From: Nonomuraea pusilla
GTDB taxonomy: Bacteria; Actinomycetota; Actinomycetes; Streptosporangiales; Streptosporangiaceae
Direction: 5' to 3'
NCBI RefSeq assembly: GCF_900109355.1
Contig: NZ_FOBF01000015.1
Span: 166,682 to 230,681, forward strand
Length of the DNA: 64,000 nt
The notes below the pieces were generated by a model. It was not told where the DNA came from and did not search any database. It saw only the letters and a program-made list of their open reading frames with translations. A program made the position numbers and the translations under genes. Shown piece after piece: positions 8,809 through 17,734 of this stretch (the first letter of the stretch is position 1; each line of letters begins with the position of its first letter).

Positions 8809-8828
8809 GTAATCGATCGATCGATTAC
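8809..8828. promoter_or_regulatory. Perfect 20-bp palindrome, likely TetR operator
   Basis: GTAATCGATCGATCGATTAC is a perfect palindrome between the divergent enoyl-CoA hydratase and TetR genes, 11 bases from the hydratase start. A weaker dyad (TTGACTAATCAA) follows near 8860, close to the regulator start. By analogy with divergently encoded TetR regulators this is the probable binding site controlling both directions. Confidence 0.7.
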
Positions 8829-8894
8829 CTGACAAGAACTCATCTACCAGGCACCTTCTTGACTAATCAAACGATCGACTGACACCATGGCGCA

Positions 8895-9587
8895 ATGGTG
8901 ACCACGGGTGAGCGCATCGAGCGGGCAGCGCTGGAACTGTTCGCGGAAAAGGGCTTCGCTGCCACAGGAATCCGCGAGATCGCCGAACGCGCCGGGATCT
9001 CCAGCGGCGCCCTGTACCACTACATGGGCACCAAGGAAGACCTGCTGGCACAGGTGATGAACCGCGGCAACGCCCGGATGCTCTACCTCGCCCAGGCCGC
9101 CCTCGACGGGGCGGACGGGGCGGCGGAACGGCTGGCCAGGCTGGTGACGGTCCACGTCTACGTCCACGCCCACGCCCAGCTGGACGCCCTGGTGATAGAC
9201 AACGAGCTGCGGTCACTCACCGGAGAGGCCAGAAGCCGGGTCATGGGGCTGCGCGACCGCTACGAGGTGCTGTGGCGCGACGCGCTGTCCGACGGCCGAG
9301 CCGAGGGCACGTTCCGCTTCAACGAGCTGGGCATCGCCAGGCTGGCCCTGCTGGAGATGTGTACCGGCGTGGCCCGCTGGTACTCACCCCGCGGGCCCGT
9401 CGACGACCGCACGCTCGGCACGACCTTCGTCGACATGGCGTTCGGCCTGCTCAACGCGTGCGGCCCTGACGACCGCCGGCTCACCCACGCCGACGTCGCC
9501 ATCCCCGACCCGCACGTTCTGGCCACCGCCATCGCGCCGGAGCTGGCCGAGGTCGGCGAGACCACAGGAGGGTGGAGTGCAACCTAG
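8895..9587 (+). CDS. TetR-family regulator
   Basis: A 230-residue TetR repressor. The N-terminal helix-turn-helix is clear (ELFAEKGFAATGIREIAERA, then GISSGALYHYMGTKEDLL, residues 14-52). A ligand-binding domain similar to KstR2/FadR-type fatty acyl-CoA responsive members follows (DALVIDNELRSLTGEARSRV). Its 3' end overlaps the GTG start of the amidase by 11 bases, so it is co-transcribed with the rightward operon. It lies divergent to the hydrolase operon across a perfect palindrome. Likely role: a repressor of both arms, released by an acyl-CoA or degradation intermediate. Confidence 0.9.
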   Translation: MVTTGERIERAALELFAEKGFAATGIREIAERAGISSGALYHYMGTKEDLLAQVMNRGNARMLYLAQAALDGADGAAERLARLVTVHVYVHAHAQLDALVIDNELRSLTGEARSRVMGLRDRYEVLWRDALSDGRAEGTFRFNELGIARLALLEMCTGVARWYSPRGPVDDRTLGTTFVDMAFGLLNACGPDDRRLTHADVAIPDPHVLATAIAPELAEVGETTGGWSAT

Positions 9588-10989
9588 CCACCAGAAGACC
9601 CCGCACCCCCGCACGACGCCTGGTCGCGGGTCGGCGGCCGAGATCGCCGCGCGGGTGCGCCGCGGGCACGTCCGCGCGATCGACGTCGTCGACGCCGCGC
9701 TCGCGGCCATCGCGGCCGACGAGCACAACGCCTTCGTGCACGTCGATCCCGGCGGCGCCCGGCGCGCGGCGGCCGAGATCGACGCCGTGGTCGCGGCGGG
9801 CGGCGACCCGGGCCCGCTCGCCGGGGTGCCGTTCGGCGTGAAGGACCTGGAGGACTGCGCGGGCATGCCGACCAGGGCCGGATCGCTGCTGCTGAGCGGC
9901 GCGCCGCCCGCCGGCGCCGACAGCCCGCTCGTGCGGCGGCTGCGCCGGGCGGGCGCGATCCCGGTCGGCAAGACCGCCACCGCCGAGTTCGGTTTCGACT
10001 CGGCGACCTCGACCCGCCTGCACGGCCCGACCCGCAACCCCTGGTCACCGTCGCTCACGCCCGGCGGCAGCTCGGGCGGCTCCGCCGCCGCCGTCGCGGC
10101 CGGTCTGGTGCCGCTCGCCACCGCCGGCGACGGCGGAGGCTCGATCCGCGAGCCGGCCGCCTTCTGCGGCCTGGTCGGGCTCAAACCGACCCACGGCCGG
10201 GTGCCGCGCCGCTCCTCCCACCCGTTCTCCACGCCCGGGGTGCTCGCCGCGACCGTGGCCGACACCGCCCTCGCCCTGGACGTCGCCGCCGGCGAGAGCC
10301 CGGGCGACCGCTGGTCGCTGCCGTACCAGCCGGGCGCCTTCGCCGTACGGCTGCCGCCGCCGGGACTGCGGGCCAGGTTCTCCGCCGACCTGGGCTACGC
10401 GCCCGTCGATCCGGAGGTGGCCGCGATCGCCGCGGAGGGCGCCCGCCGGCTCGCCGCCCTGGCCGGGTTCCACCTGGACGAGCGGCCGCTCACGCTGCCG
10501 GACGCCCGCCCGCCGTGGCTGGTGCTCGCCTGCGCCGAACTCCGTCGCGAGCTCGGCCTGCTCGGGCCGTGGCCGGACGTCCTCGACCTGCTGTGCCCCA
10601 CGACCGTCCAGGGCGCGTTGCGCGGCGAGGAGGTCGGCGCCGCCGAGCACGGCGCGGCGCTGGCGGCCTGCGCCGACCTCGAAGCCGCCGTGGCGGCCTT
10701 GCTGTCCGAGACCGACCTGCTCATCACCCCCGCCACCGCCTGCCCCCCGTTCGCCGCGGAAGGCCCCATCCCCACCGTGATCGACGGCCGCGACGCCGGA
10801 GTGTCCGGCGCGGAGCCCTTCGGTCCGATCGCCAACCTCACGGGCGTGCCCGCCGTCTCGATCCCCGCCGGGCTGACCGGCGACGGGCTCCCCGTGGGCC
10901 TGCAGGTGATCGCCGCCCGCTTCCACGACGACCTGCTGCTCGGCCTGGCCGCCCTCGCCGAGCGCGCCTCCTTCTCTCCGGCCCGCTAG
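9577..10989 (+). CDS. Amidase signature family hydrolase
   Basis: A 470-residue amidase. The Ser-cisSer-Lys triad is visible: Lys in GVPFGVKDLEDCAG (about residue 90), the serine-rich signature in PGGSSGGSAAAVAAG (about 160) and the nucleophile in GDGGGSIREPAAFCGLVGLK. The family hydrolyses linear or cyclic amides, including the 6-aminohexanoate cyclic dimer (NylA) and aryl amides. The GTG at 9577 has AGGAGG five bases upstream within the end of the TetR gene. No signal peptide is present. It sits next to an acyl-CoA ligase and a peptide transporter, which suggests an imported amide substrate whose acid product is then activated. Confidence 0.9.
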   Translation: MQPSHQKTPHPRTTPGRGSAAEIAARVRRGHVRAIDVVDAALAAIAADEHNAFVHVDPGGARRAAAEIDAVVAAGGDPGPLAGVPFGVKDLEDCAGMPTRAGSLLLSGAPPAGADSPLVRRLRRAGAIPVGKTATAEFGFDSATSTRLHGPTRNPWSPSLTPGGSSGGSAAAVAAGLVPLATAGDGGGSIREPAAFCGLVGLKPTHGRVPRRSSHPFSTPGVLAATVADTALALDVAAGESPGDRWSLPYQPGAFAVRLPPPGLRARFSADLGYAPVDPEVAAIAAEGARRLAALAGFHLDERPLTLPDARPPWLVLACAELRRELGLLGPWPDVLDLLCPTTVQGALRGEEVGAAEHGAALAACADLEAAVAALLSETDLLITPATACPPFAAEGPIPTVIDGRDAGVSGAEPFGPIANLTGVPAVSIPAGLTGDGLPVGLQVIAARFHDDLLLGLAALAERASFSPAR

Positions 10990-11082
10990 CCGGCCGCCAC
11001 ACCCCCCTCAGCGCCACGTCCCTGGCGCGAGCCTTGCCTGCCGACGGGCGCCAGCACGCCCATCAACGATCGGAGAAGTGAG

Positions 11083-12549
11083 ATGCCGCCAACGATCGGT
11101 GACGTCATCCGCGCGGGCGCCGCCCGGCACCCCACCCGCGAGGCGCTCGTCCACGACGCCCGCCGCTGGACATGGCAGGACCTCGACGCCGAGGTCGACC
11201 GCTGGGCCGGGACGCTCGTCGAAGCCGGGGTACGCGCCGGGGACAGGGTCGCCGTCGCCGCCCACCCCGAGCCGCGTTTCCTGTTCGCCTTCCTGGCCGC
11301 CGCCCGGCTGGGCGCCGTCTTCCAGGGACTCAACCCCAAGAGCCGCCCCCACGAGCTGCGGTACCTGCTCGACGACAGCGAGCCACGGGTGGTGCTCGAC
11401 CCCGCGGGCCTGCTCGAAGGCGCCGGGCTGGAGCAGGCCACGCTCGCCGGGGACGAGCTGTCCCGCGCGCTGCGCGCCGCCACACCGCTCGCCGCCGACC
11501 CCGCCGTGGACCCCGGCGCCGCCGCGCTGATCGTCTACACCTCCGGCTCCACCGGCAGGCCCAAGGGCGCGCTGCTCTCGCACACGTCCCTGATCGCCAC
11601 CGCGCGGATCCAGGGCGGCCGGATCTTCACCGGCGAGGCGCCGTCCATGCTGTGCAACCTGCCGATCAACCATGTCGGCTCGGTGGGCAACATCTGCATG
11701 ACGGTCCTGGTCGCCGGCGGCCGCCTGGTCTTCCAGGACGCGTACGACCCGCGCGGGGCGCTGGAGCTGCTGGAGCGCGAGCGCGTGGAGTACTGGGGCG
11801 CGGTGCCGACCATGCTGCAGCTCAGCGTCGCCACCGACCTGTGGCCGCGGGCCGATCTGTCGCAGCTGAGGGCGATCCTGTGGAGCGGCGGCGCCGCCCC
11901 GCAGGCCCTGGTGAGCGAGCTGCGGCGGCGCTGCGGGCGGCTGCTGATGAGCTACGGCAGCACCGAGACCGTCGGCGAGGTCTGCTTCGCCGATCCCGAC
12001 GCCGACGACGACGTGCTGACCCGCACGATCGGCCGTCCCGCCGCCGAGTACGAGGTCAGGCTCCTCGGCCAGGACGGCGCCGAGACGCCCGCCGGCGAGC
12101 CCGGCGAGATCGTCGTCCGCGGGGCCTGCCGCGCGCTGGGCTACTGGCGCGACCCCGCCGCCACCTCCCGCCTCATCGACGCCGACGGCTGGCTGCACAC
12201 CGGCGACCTCGCGGTGCGGCGCCCCGACGGCAACCTCGAACTCGTCGGACGCACCCACGAGGTGTTCAAGTCCGGCGGCTACAACGTCTACCCCCGCGAG
12301 ATCGAGCTCGCGCTCGAAGCCCACCCCGCGGTCCAGGTGGCCGCCGTGCTCCCCGTGCCCGACGAGCTGTACGGGCAGGTCGGACACGCCTGGGTCCAGT
12401 CGCCCGGCGGCGCCGGTCCCGACGAGCTGCTCGCCCACCTGCGCCACCGGCTGGCCGCGTACAAGGTGCCCAAGCGCCTCACCGTCGTCTCCGAGCTGCC
12501 GCTGCTCGACATCGGCAAGGTCGACAAGCGGGCGCTCGCCGGCCGGTAG
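11083..12549 (+). CDS. Acyl-CoA synthetase (class I adenylate-forming)
   Basis: A 488-residue AMP-dependent acyl-CoA ligase. The P-loop-like A3 motif is YTSGSTGRPKGALLSH (about residue 150). The A5 motif is SYGSTETVGEV (about 290), the A7/A8 region is TGDLAVRRPDGNLELVGR with FKSGGYNVYPREIE (about 365-410), and the A10 lysine is in DIGKVDKRALAG at the C-terminus. It would activate a carboxylic acid released by the amidase or peptidases. The enoyl-CoA hydratase of the divergent arm could process the product further. A GGAG ribosome site precedes the ATG. The substrate cannot be read from the sequence. Confidence 0.9.
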   Translation: MPPTIGDVIRAGAARHPTREALVHDARRWTWQDLDAEVDRWAGTLVEAGVRAGDRVAVAAHPEPRFLFAFLAAARLGAVFQGLNPKSRPHELRYLLDDSEPRVVLDPAGLLEGAGLEQATLAGDELSRALRAATPLAADPAVDPGAAALIVYTSGSTGRPKGALLSHTSLIATARIQGGRIFTGEAPSMLCNLPINHVGSVGNICMTVLVAGGRLVFQDAYDPRGALELLERERVEYWGAVPTMLQLSVATDLWPRADLSQLRAILWSGGAAPQALVSELRRRCGRLLMSYGSTETVGEVCFADPDADDDVLTRTIGRPAAEYEVRLLGQDGAETPAGEPGEIVVRGACRALGYWRDPAATSRLIDADGWLHTGDLAVRRPDGNLELVGRTHEVFKSGGYNVYPREIELALEAHPAVQVAAVLPVPDELYGQVGHAWVQSPGGAGPDELLAHLRHRLAAYKVPKRLTVVSELPLLDIGKVDKRALAGR

Positions 12550-12585
12550 CCCACCTCCACCCCCTCTCATGCCCCTGGAGGAGCG

Positions 12586-14154
12586 ATGAGATCCTTCCGC
12601 ATGCCCGCGGCCCTCGCGATCGCGACGGCACTCGGGCTCGCCGCCTGCGGCACCGGCGGCGAGCACCGCGCGACGGGCGGCACCTTCACCATGGCCGTCG
12701 GCACCGACCTCGGCAGCCTCGACCCCTACGCGACCGTCATGTCACTGACCAGGATGGTCGGAAGATTCCTGTACGACAGCCTCGTCGCCGTCGACGCCGA
12801 CGGCGAGGCGCACCCCCACCTGGCCACCACCTGGCAGGCCGACGCCGAACGCGCCACCTTCACCCTGCGCAAGGGCGTCACCTGCGCCGACGGCACCCCG
12901 CTGACCGCCTCCGACGTGGCCGCGGCCCTGACCTACGTCGGCGACCCCGCCAACGGCTCCAGCCTGCTCGGCCAGTGGGTCCAGCCGGGGACCAAGGCGA
13001 GCGCGGACGACGCCGCCGGCACCGTGACCGTCACCAGCGGCAGGCCCGACCCCTTCCTGCTGAACAACCTCGGATCGGTGCCGCTCGTGTGCAGGTCCGC
13101 GCTCGCCGACCCGGCGCAGCGCGCGGCGGGCAAGGGCGGGACCGGGCTCTACACGGTCGCCGAGACCGTCGGCGGCGACCACTACACGCTCACCCGCCGC
13201 AAGGACTACGCGTGGGACCCGGGCGCCGCGACCGTCAACCGCGCGAGCCGGCCCGACACCGTCGTCGTCCGCGTGGTGATCAGCGAGACCACGGCCGCCA
13301 ACATGCTGCTGTCCGGCCAGCTCAACTTCGCCGCCGTCTTCGGCGCCGACCGCGAACGCCTGGAGGCGCGCAAGCTGTTCAAGGTCGAGTCCACCACGCC
13401 CGCCGCCGAGCTGTTCTTCAACCAGGCGAAGGGCCGCCCCGGCGCCGACCCCCTCGTACGCAGGGCCGTCGTGCAGGCGCTCGACCTGCCCAAGGTCGGC
13501 AAGGTCGCCACCGGGGGCCTCGGCTCCCCGATGACCCAGCTCCTCTCCTCCTCAGGCGGCCGCCCCGTCTGCCCCGCCGACACCGTCACCGGCAACGTGC
13601 CCGCCTTCGACCTCGCCGCCGCCGGGCGCACCCTCGACCAGGCAGGCTGGAAGCCGGGCCCCGACGGCGTGCGGGTGAAGGACGGCGTCCGCCTGTCGTT
13701 CACGATGCCGTTCGTCACCGCGCCAGGCAACGGCACCGCGGCGACCGAGCTCATGCAGCAGCAGCTCAAGGCCACCGGCGTCGAACTGGTGCCCAAGGGC
13801 GGCAACCAGCTCGCCATCAACGAGGCGATGTCCAACGGCACCTGGGACCTGATGGCGATGCCGTTCGTGTGGCACCTGCCCTCGCAGATGGTCCCGTGGT
13901 TCTCCGGCAAGACCTTCCCCGAGGGCGGCACCAACCTCGCGGGAACCCGCAACAAGGCGTACGAGGACCTGGTGGCCAAGGCGTCCACCAGGCCGGGGAA
14001 GGAGGGGTGCGCGCTGTGGAGCCAGGCCGAGACCGCGCTCATCCGCAACCTCGACGTCGTGCCGTTCCAGCAGGTGCCCCAGAGCGTGTACGGCAGGGGC
14101 GCCAGGTTCCGGCTCGACCTGCTGCCGTTCACCATCGAGATGGGCGCGGCCTGA
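12586..14154 (+). CDS. Family 5 extracellular solute-binding lipoprotein (peptide ABC transporter)
   Basis: A 522-residue SBP_bac_5 protein of the DppA/OppA binding-protein type. The lipobox LGLAACGTGG gives a lipidated Cys at residue 21, so the protein is membrane-anchored outside the cell. Family features include TDLGSLDPYATV, VAVDADGEAHPHLATTW, and FTLRKGVTCADGTPLTASDV near residue 100. A GGAGGAGC ribosome site lies just before the ATG. It is followed immediately by a DppA-type D-aminopeptidase and the two permeases and ATPases, so it is the ligand receptor of a complete dipeptide/oligopeptide importer. Confidence 0.92.
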   Translation: MRSFRMPAALAIATALGLAACGTGGEHRATGGTFTMAVGTDLGSLDPYATVMSLTRMVGRFLYDSLVAVDADGEAHPHLATTWQADAERATFTLRKGVTCADGTPLTASDVAAALTYVGDPANGSSLLGQWVQPGTKASADDAAGTVTVTSGRPDPFLLNNLGSVPLVCRSALADPAQRAAGKGGTGLYTVAETVGGDHYTLTRRKDYAWDPGAATVNRASRPDTVVVRVVISETTAANMLLSGQLNFAAVFGADRERLEARKLFKVESTTPAAELFFNQAKGRPGADPLVRRAVVQALDLPKVGKVATGGLGSPMTQLLSSSGGRPVCPADTVTGNVPAFDLAAAGRTLDQAGWKPGPDGVRVKDGVRLSFTMPFVTAPGNGTAATELMQQQLKATGVELVPKGGNQLAINEAMSNGTWDLMAMPFVWHLPSQMVPWFSGKTFPEGGTNLAGTRNKAYEDLVAKASTRPGKEGCALWSQAETALIRNLDVVPFQQVPQSVYGRGARFRLDLLPFTIEMGAA

Positions 14155-14155
14155 C

Positions 14156-14980
14156 ATGCGGGTGCTCATCTCCGCCGACATGGAGGGCGTGACCGGCGTG
14201 TCGGGCGTCGCGGACGTCCGACCCGGCGAGCCCGAGTACCTGCTCCACAGGAAGCAGCTCACCGCCGAGGTCAACGCGGCGGTCAGGGGCGTCCTCGCCC
14301 GCCACCCCGGCGCCGGCGTCACCGTCGCCGAGGCGCACGCCGCCTTCCGCAACCTCCTGCTCCCCGAACTCGACCAGCGGGCGCGGGTGCTGCGCGGCGG
14401 CCCCAGGAGACACGGCATGCTCGCCGGCCTCGACGGCGGCGCCGACGCCGTGATCTTCCTCGGCTACCACGCCAAGGCGGGCACCGCCGGGGCCGTCCTG
14501 GCGCACACCGTCAGCGGCGCGGTGATCGCCGACGTGCGCTGCCAGGGCGTCTCGCTCGGCGAGATCGGGCTCAACGCCGCGCTGGCCGCGCACCTGGGAA
14601 CCGCACCCGTCCTCGTCACCGGCGACGACCTGGCCGCGGAGGAGGCCAGGCGGACCGTGCCCGGCGTGCACACCGTGGAGGTGAAGCGGGCGCTGGGCGC
14701 GTCCGCCGCCGACAGCCTGCATCCCGCCCTGGCGTGCGAGCTGATCGAAGCCGCCGTGCCCGCCGCGCTGGACGCCCGCGACCGGGTGCTCCCGCCCCGC
14801 TTCGACGGGCCGGTGGAGCTGGAGGTCGACGTGCACCGCCCCGCGATGGCGGAGCGCGTCCTGCTCGTCCCAGGAACGGAACGGGCCGGCGGCACCACCG
14901 TGCGCTACCCGGCCCCCGACTACCCGACCGCCTACCGCCTGGTCGAGCTCGTCGCCGTGCTCGGCCTGGCCGCCTCATGA
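14156..14980 (+). CDS. M55 family D-aminopeptidase (DppA-like)
   Basis: A 274-residue zinc peptidase related to Bacillus DppA, a decameric D-aminopeptidase acting on D-Ala-type peptides. Expected metal ligands are present: Asp and Glu in ISADMEGVTGV (residues 8 and 10), His in VAEAHAAFRNLL (about 62), His in GYHAKAGT (about 104) and Glu in SLGEIGLNA (about 133). The usual NDAHG loop is changed to AEAHA, but the histidine is kept. Its gene follows the binding-protein gene by 1 base and precedes the permease, as in the dpp operon. It indicates that imported peptides contain D-residues. Confidence 0.88.
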   Translation: MRVLISADMEGVTGVSGVADVRPGEPEYLLHRKQLTAEVNAAVRGVLARHPGAGVTVAEAHAAFRNLLLPELDQRARVLRGGPRRHGMLAGLDGGADAVIFLGYHAKAGTAGAVLAHTVSGAVIADVRCQGVSLGEIGLNAALAAHLGTAPVLVTGDDLAAEEARRTVPGVHTVEVKRALGASAADSLHPALACELIEAAVPAALDARDRVLPPRFDGPVELEVDVHRPAMAERVLLVPGTERAGGTTVRYPAPDYPTAYRLVELVAVLGLAAS

Positions 14981-14984
14981 ACAG

Positions 14985-15926
14985 GTGCCGCACGTGTTCC
15001 TGCTCCGCCGCCTGGCCAGGCTCGCGGCCTCACTGGCCGTCCTCCTCGCCGCGTCCTTCTCCATGATCCATCTCATCCCCGGCGACCCGGTCAGGGCCGC
15101 CCTCGGCGCCACGGCCCCAGCCGAGCTCGTCGCCGCCCGCCGTGCCGAACTCGGCCTGGACCAGCCGATCCACCAGCAACTGCTCGCGTACGTCAAAGGC
15201 GTGCTGACCGGCGACCTCGGCACCTCGTTCCAGACGAGGGAAGCGGTCGCCGGCGTCATCGCCGACCGGCTGCCCAGCACCGTGGAGCTGGCCGTCCTGG
15301 CCTCCCTCATCGCCCTGCTGGTGGCGGTCCCGCTCGGCGTGTGGCTGGCCATCCGTACCCACAACGGCCGCAACCCCGGCTCCGAGCTGGCCTTCACGAC
15401 CGTCACCGGCACCGTCGCGGCGATCCCCGAGTTCCTCCTCGCGGTCGGGCTCGTCGTCGTCTTCGCGACGACGCTCGGCTGGCTGCCGCCCGCGGGCAAG
15501 GACGGCCCCGCCTCCTACGTCCTTCCCGTGCTCGCCCTCACCGTGGGCCCGATCGCGATCCTGTCCCGGCTGATCAGGGTGGAGGCGCTACGCGAACTGG
15601 ATATGGACTACATGCGGATGGCCAGAGCCAAACACCTGACGGGAAGGCGCCTGTACCTGCGGCACCTGCTGCCCAACACCCTCACCGCCACGCTCACCGT
15701 CGCCGGGCTGCTGCTCGCCTCACTCATCCCGGGCACCGTGCTGGTCGAGAACGTGTTCGCCTGGCCCGGCCTCGGCCAGCGCATGACCGAGTCGATCCTG
15801 CAGAAGGACTACCCGGTCGCCCAGGCCGTCGTCCTCGTCTACGGCGCCGTCGTCCTGCTGGTGAACTTCCTCGTCGACGTCGCCCTGGGCGTGCTCGACC
15901 CGCGCTCGGCCATCAGGGGCACGTGA
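14985..15926 (+). CDS. Dipeptide/oligopeptide ABC permease (DppB type)
   Basis: A 313-residue inner-membrane permease with six predicted helices. The N-terminal IHLIPGDPVRAALG motif is typical of DppB/OppB. A large loop carries TGDLGTSFQ, and the EAA motif (EALRELDMDYMRMARAKHLT, about residue 205) contacts the ATPase. The GTG at 14985 is four bases after the D-aminopeptidase stop. Its stop overlaps the next start (TGATG). It forms the channel with the downstream permease-ATPase fusion. Confidence 0.92.
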   Translation: MPHVFLLRRLARLAASLAVLLAASFSMIHLIPGDPVRAALGATAPAELVAARRAELGLDQPIHQQLLAYVKGVLTGDLGTSFQTREAVAGVIADRLPSTVELAVLASLIALLVAVPLGVWLAIRTHNGRNPGSELAFTTVTGTVAAIPEFLLAVGLVVVFATTLGWLPPAGKDGPASYVLPVLALTVGPIAILSRLIRVEALRELDMDYMRMARAKHLTGRRLYLRHLLPNTLTATLTVAGLLLASLIPGTVLVENVFAWPGLGQRMTESILQKDYPVAQAVVLVYGAVVLLVNFLVDVALGVLDPRSAIRGT

Positions 15927-17734
15927 TGCGCGCCCTCCGCTCCCCCGCGCCGCTCGCCGGCCTGCTCCTCGTGACGGGGTTCGTCGCGCTGGCCCTGCTC
16001 GGGCCCGTCCTGTGGGGGCAGAGCGCCGCCCGGATCGACGACGCCGCCATCCTGCAGGGGCACTCGCCCTCGCACCCGTTCGGCACCGACAACCTCGGCC
16101 GCGACCTGCTCGCCAGGGTGCTCGTCGCGACCAGGCTCTCCCTGCTGCTCGCCGCCCTGTCCACGGCGATCAGCCTGATCGTCGGCGTCCCCCTCGGCGT
16201 GCTGCCCTCGCTGCTGCCACCGCGCGGCGCGCGGGCCGCCGCAGGAGTGATCAACGCGCTGGTGGCCTTCCCCGGGCTCCTGCTGGCCATGTTCACCGCC
16301 ATCGTCGCCGGGCTCGGCGCTCGCGGAGCCGTCCTCGGCATGGGCCTCGCCGGCGCCCCCATGCTGGCCAGGCTCACGCAGACGCTGGCGGCCTCGGTCG
16401 CGAACTCCGACTACGTCTCGGCGGCCCGCGTGCTCGGCGTGTCCCGCCGGCGCATCGCGCTCCGCCACGTGCTGCCCAACATCGCCGAGCCGCTGCTGCT
16501 CAACGTCACGCTGATCCTCGGCGGATCGCTGCTGGGCCTCGCCGGGCTGTCGTTCCTCGGGCTCGGCGTGCAGCCGCCCGACTACGACTGGGGACGGCTG
16601 CTGCTGGAAGGGCTCAACCGGGTCTACGTCGACCCGGAGGCGGCGCTCGGGCCCGCCGTGGCCATCGGCCTCGCCGCGGCCGGGTTCAATCTGCTCGGCG
16701 AAGGGCTCGCCAAGGCCGCCTCCCGCACCGCGTCCGTCGTCCGCGACGCCGCGGCCGGCGAGGCGCTGGAACAGGTCGCCTCCCAGGGCGTCCTGTCCGT
16801 CAGGGGGCTCAGCGTCGCCTTCCCCGGCGGCGCCGTCCCCGTGCGCGAGGTCTGCCTCGACGTCGCCCCCGGTGAGATCGTCGGCATCGTCGGCGAGTCC
16901 GGCAGCGGCAAGAGCCTGACCGCTCTGGCGATCGCCGGGCTCGTCCCCCACCCGGGCAGGGTCACCGGCGGCGTCAGCCTGTGCGGGCAGGACCTGTCCG
17001 CGCTCTCGCCGCGCGAGCTGCGCCGGCTCAGGGGCACCTCGCTCGCCATGATGTTCCAGGACCCGATGACCACGCTCAACCCTGCCATGCGCGTGGGCGC
17101 CCAGCTGGCCGAGGTGTCCACGACCCACCACGGCCTGTCCAGGAAGGACGCGCTCACCCGGGCCGTCGACCGGCTGCGGCGCGTCAGCATCGCCCGGCCC
17201 CGGGAGCGGGCGCGTCAGCACCCGCACGCCTTCTCCGGCGGGATGCGGCAGCGCGCGGTGATCGCGATGGGCCTGATGGGCACACCGCGGCTGGTCATCG
17301 CGGACGAGCCCACCACCGCCCTCGACGTGACCGTGCAGCGGCAGATCCTGTGCCTGCTGCGCGAGGTGACCGACGAGACCGGCGCCGCCACCCTGTTCAT
17401 CTCCCACGACATCGCCGTGGTCGGCGAGCTGTGCCACCGGGTCGTGGTGATGTACGCGGGCCGGGTGGTCGAGGAGCTCCCGGTCGAGGACCTGGTCTCC
17501 GGCGCGGCGCACCCCTACACCCGGGCCCTCGTCGCCTCACTGCCCGACATGGACACCGACAGGTCCCTGCCGCTGGCCACCATCCCCGGCCGCCAGCCCT
17601 CACCCACCGAGGACGGCCCCGGGTGCGCGTTCGCGGCCCGCTGCGACCTCGCCACCGAACGCTGCGCCGCCGGACGCCCGCCCCTGGTGCGGTACGGCCC
17701 TGAGCGCCGGGTCGCCTGCTGGGAGGCACCGTGA
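15926..17734 (+). CDS. Fused DppC-type permease and DppD-type ATPase
   Basis: A 602-residue fusion. Residues 1-275 form a DppC-type permease with the FGTDNLGRDLLARVL motif near residue 50 and an EAA loop (NSDYVSAARVLGVSRRRIAL) near 160. Residues 280-602 form a DppD-type ABC ATPase: Walker A GESGSGKSLTAL, Q-loop MMFQDPMTTLNP, signature FSGGMRQRAVIAMGL, Walker B LVIADEPTTALD, and an oligopeptide-transporter C-terminal cysteine region (GCAFAARCDLATERCAAG) that may bind an iron-sulfur cluster. Dpp permease and ATPase are usually separate proteins. The fusion shows no in-frame stop. The next ATPase gene overlaps its end (GTGA). Confidence 0.9.
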   Translation: MRALRSPAPLAGLLLVTGFVALALLGPVLWGQSAARIDDAAILQGHSPSHPFGTDNLGRDLLARVLVATRLSLLLAALSTAISLIVGVPLGVLPSLLPPRGARAAAGVINALVAFPGLLLAMFTAIVAGLGARGAVLGMGLAGAPMLARLTQTLAASVANSDYVSAARVLGVSRRRIALRHVLPNIAEPLLLNVTLILGGSLLGLAGLSFLGLGVQPPDYDWGRLLLEGLNRVYVDPEAALGPAVAIGLAAAGFNLLGEGLAKAASRTASVVRDAAAGEALEQVASQGVLSVRGLSVAFPGGAVPVREVCLDVAPGEIVGIVGESGSGKSLTALAIAGLVPHPGRVTGGVSLCGQDLSALSPRELRRLRGTSLAMMFQDPMTTLNPAMRVGAQLAEVSTTHHGLSRKDALTRAVDRLRRVSIARPRERARQHPHAFSGGMRQRAVIAMGLMGTPRLVIADEPTTALDVTVQRQILCLLREVTDETGAATLFISHDIAVVGELCHRVVVMYAGRVVEELPVEDLVSGAAHPYTRALVASLPDMDTDRSLPLATIPGRQPSPTEDGPGCAFAARCDLATERCAAGRPPLVRYGPERRVACWEAP

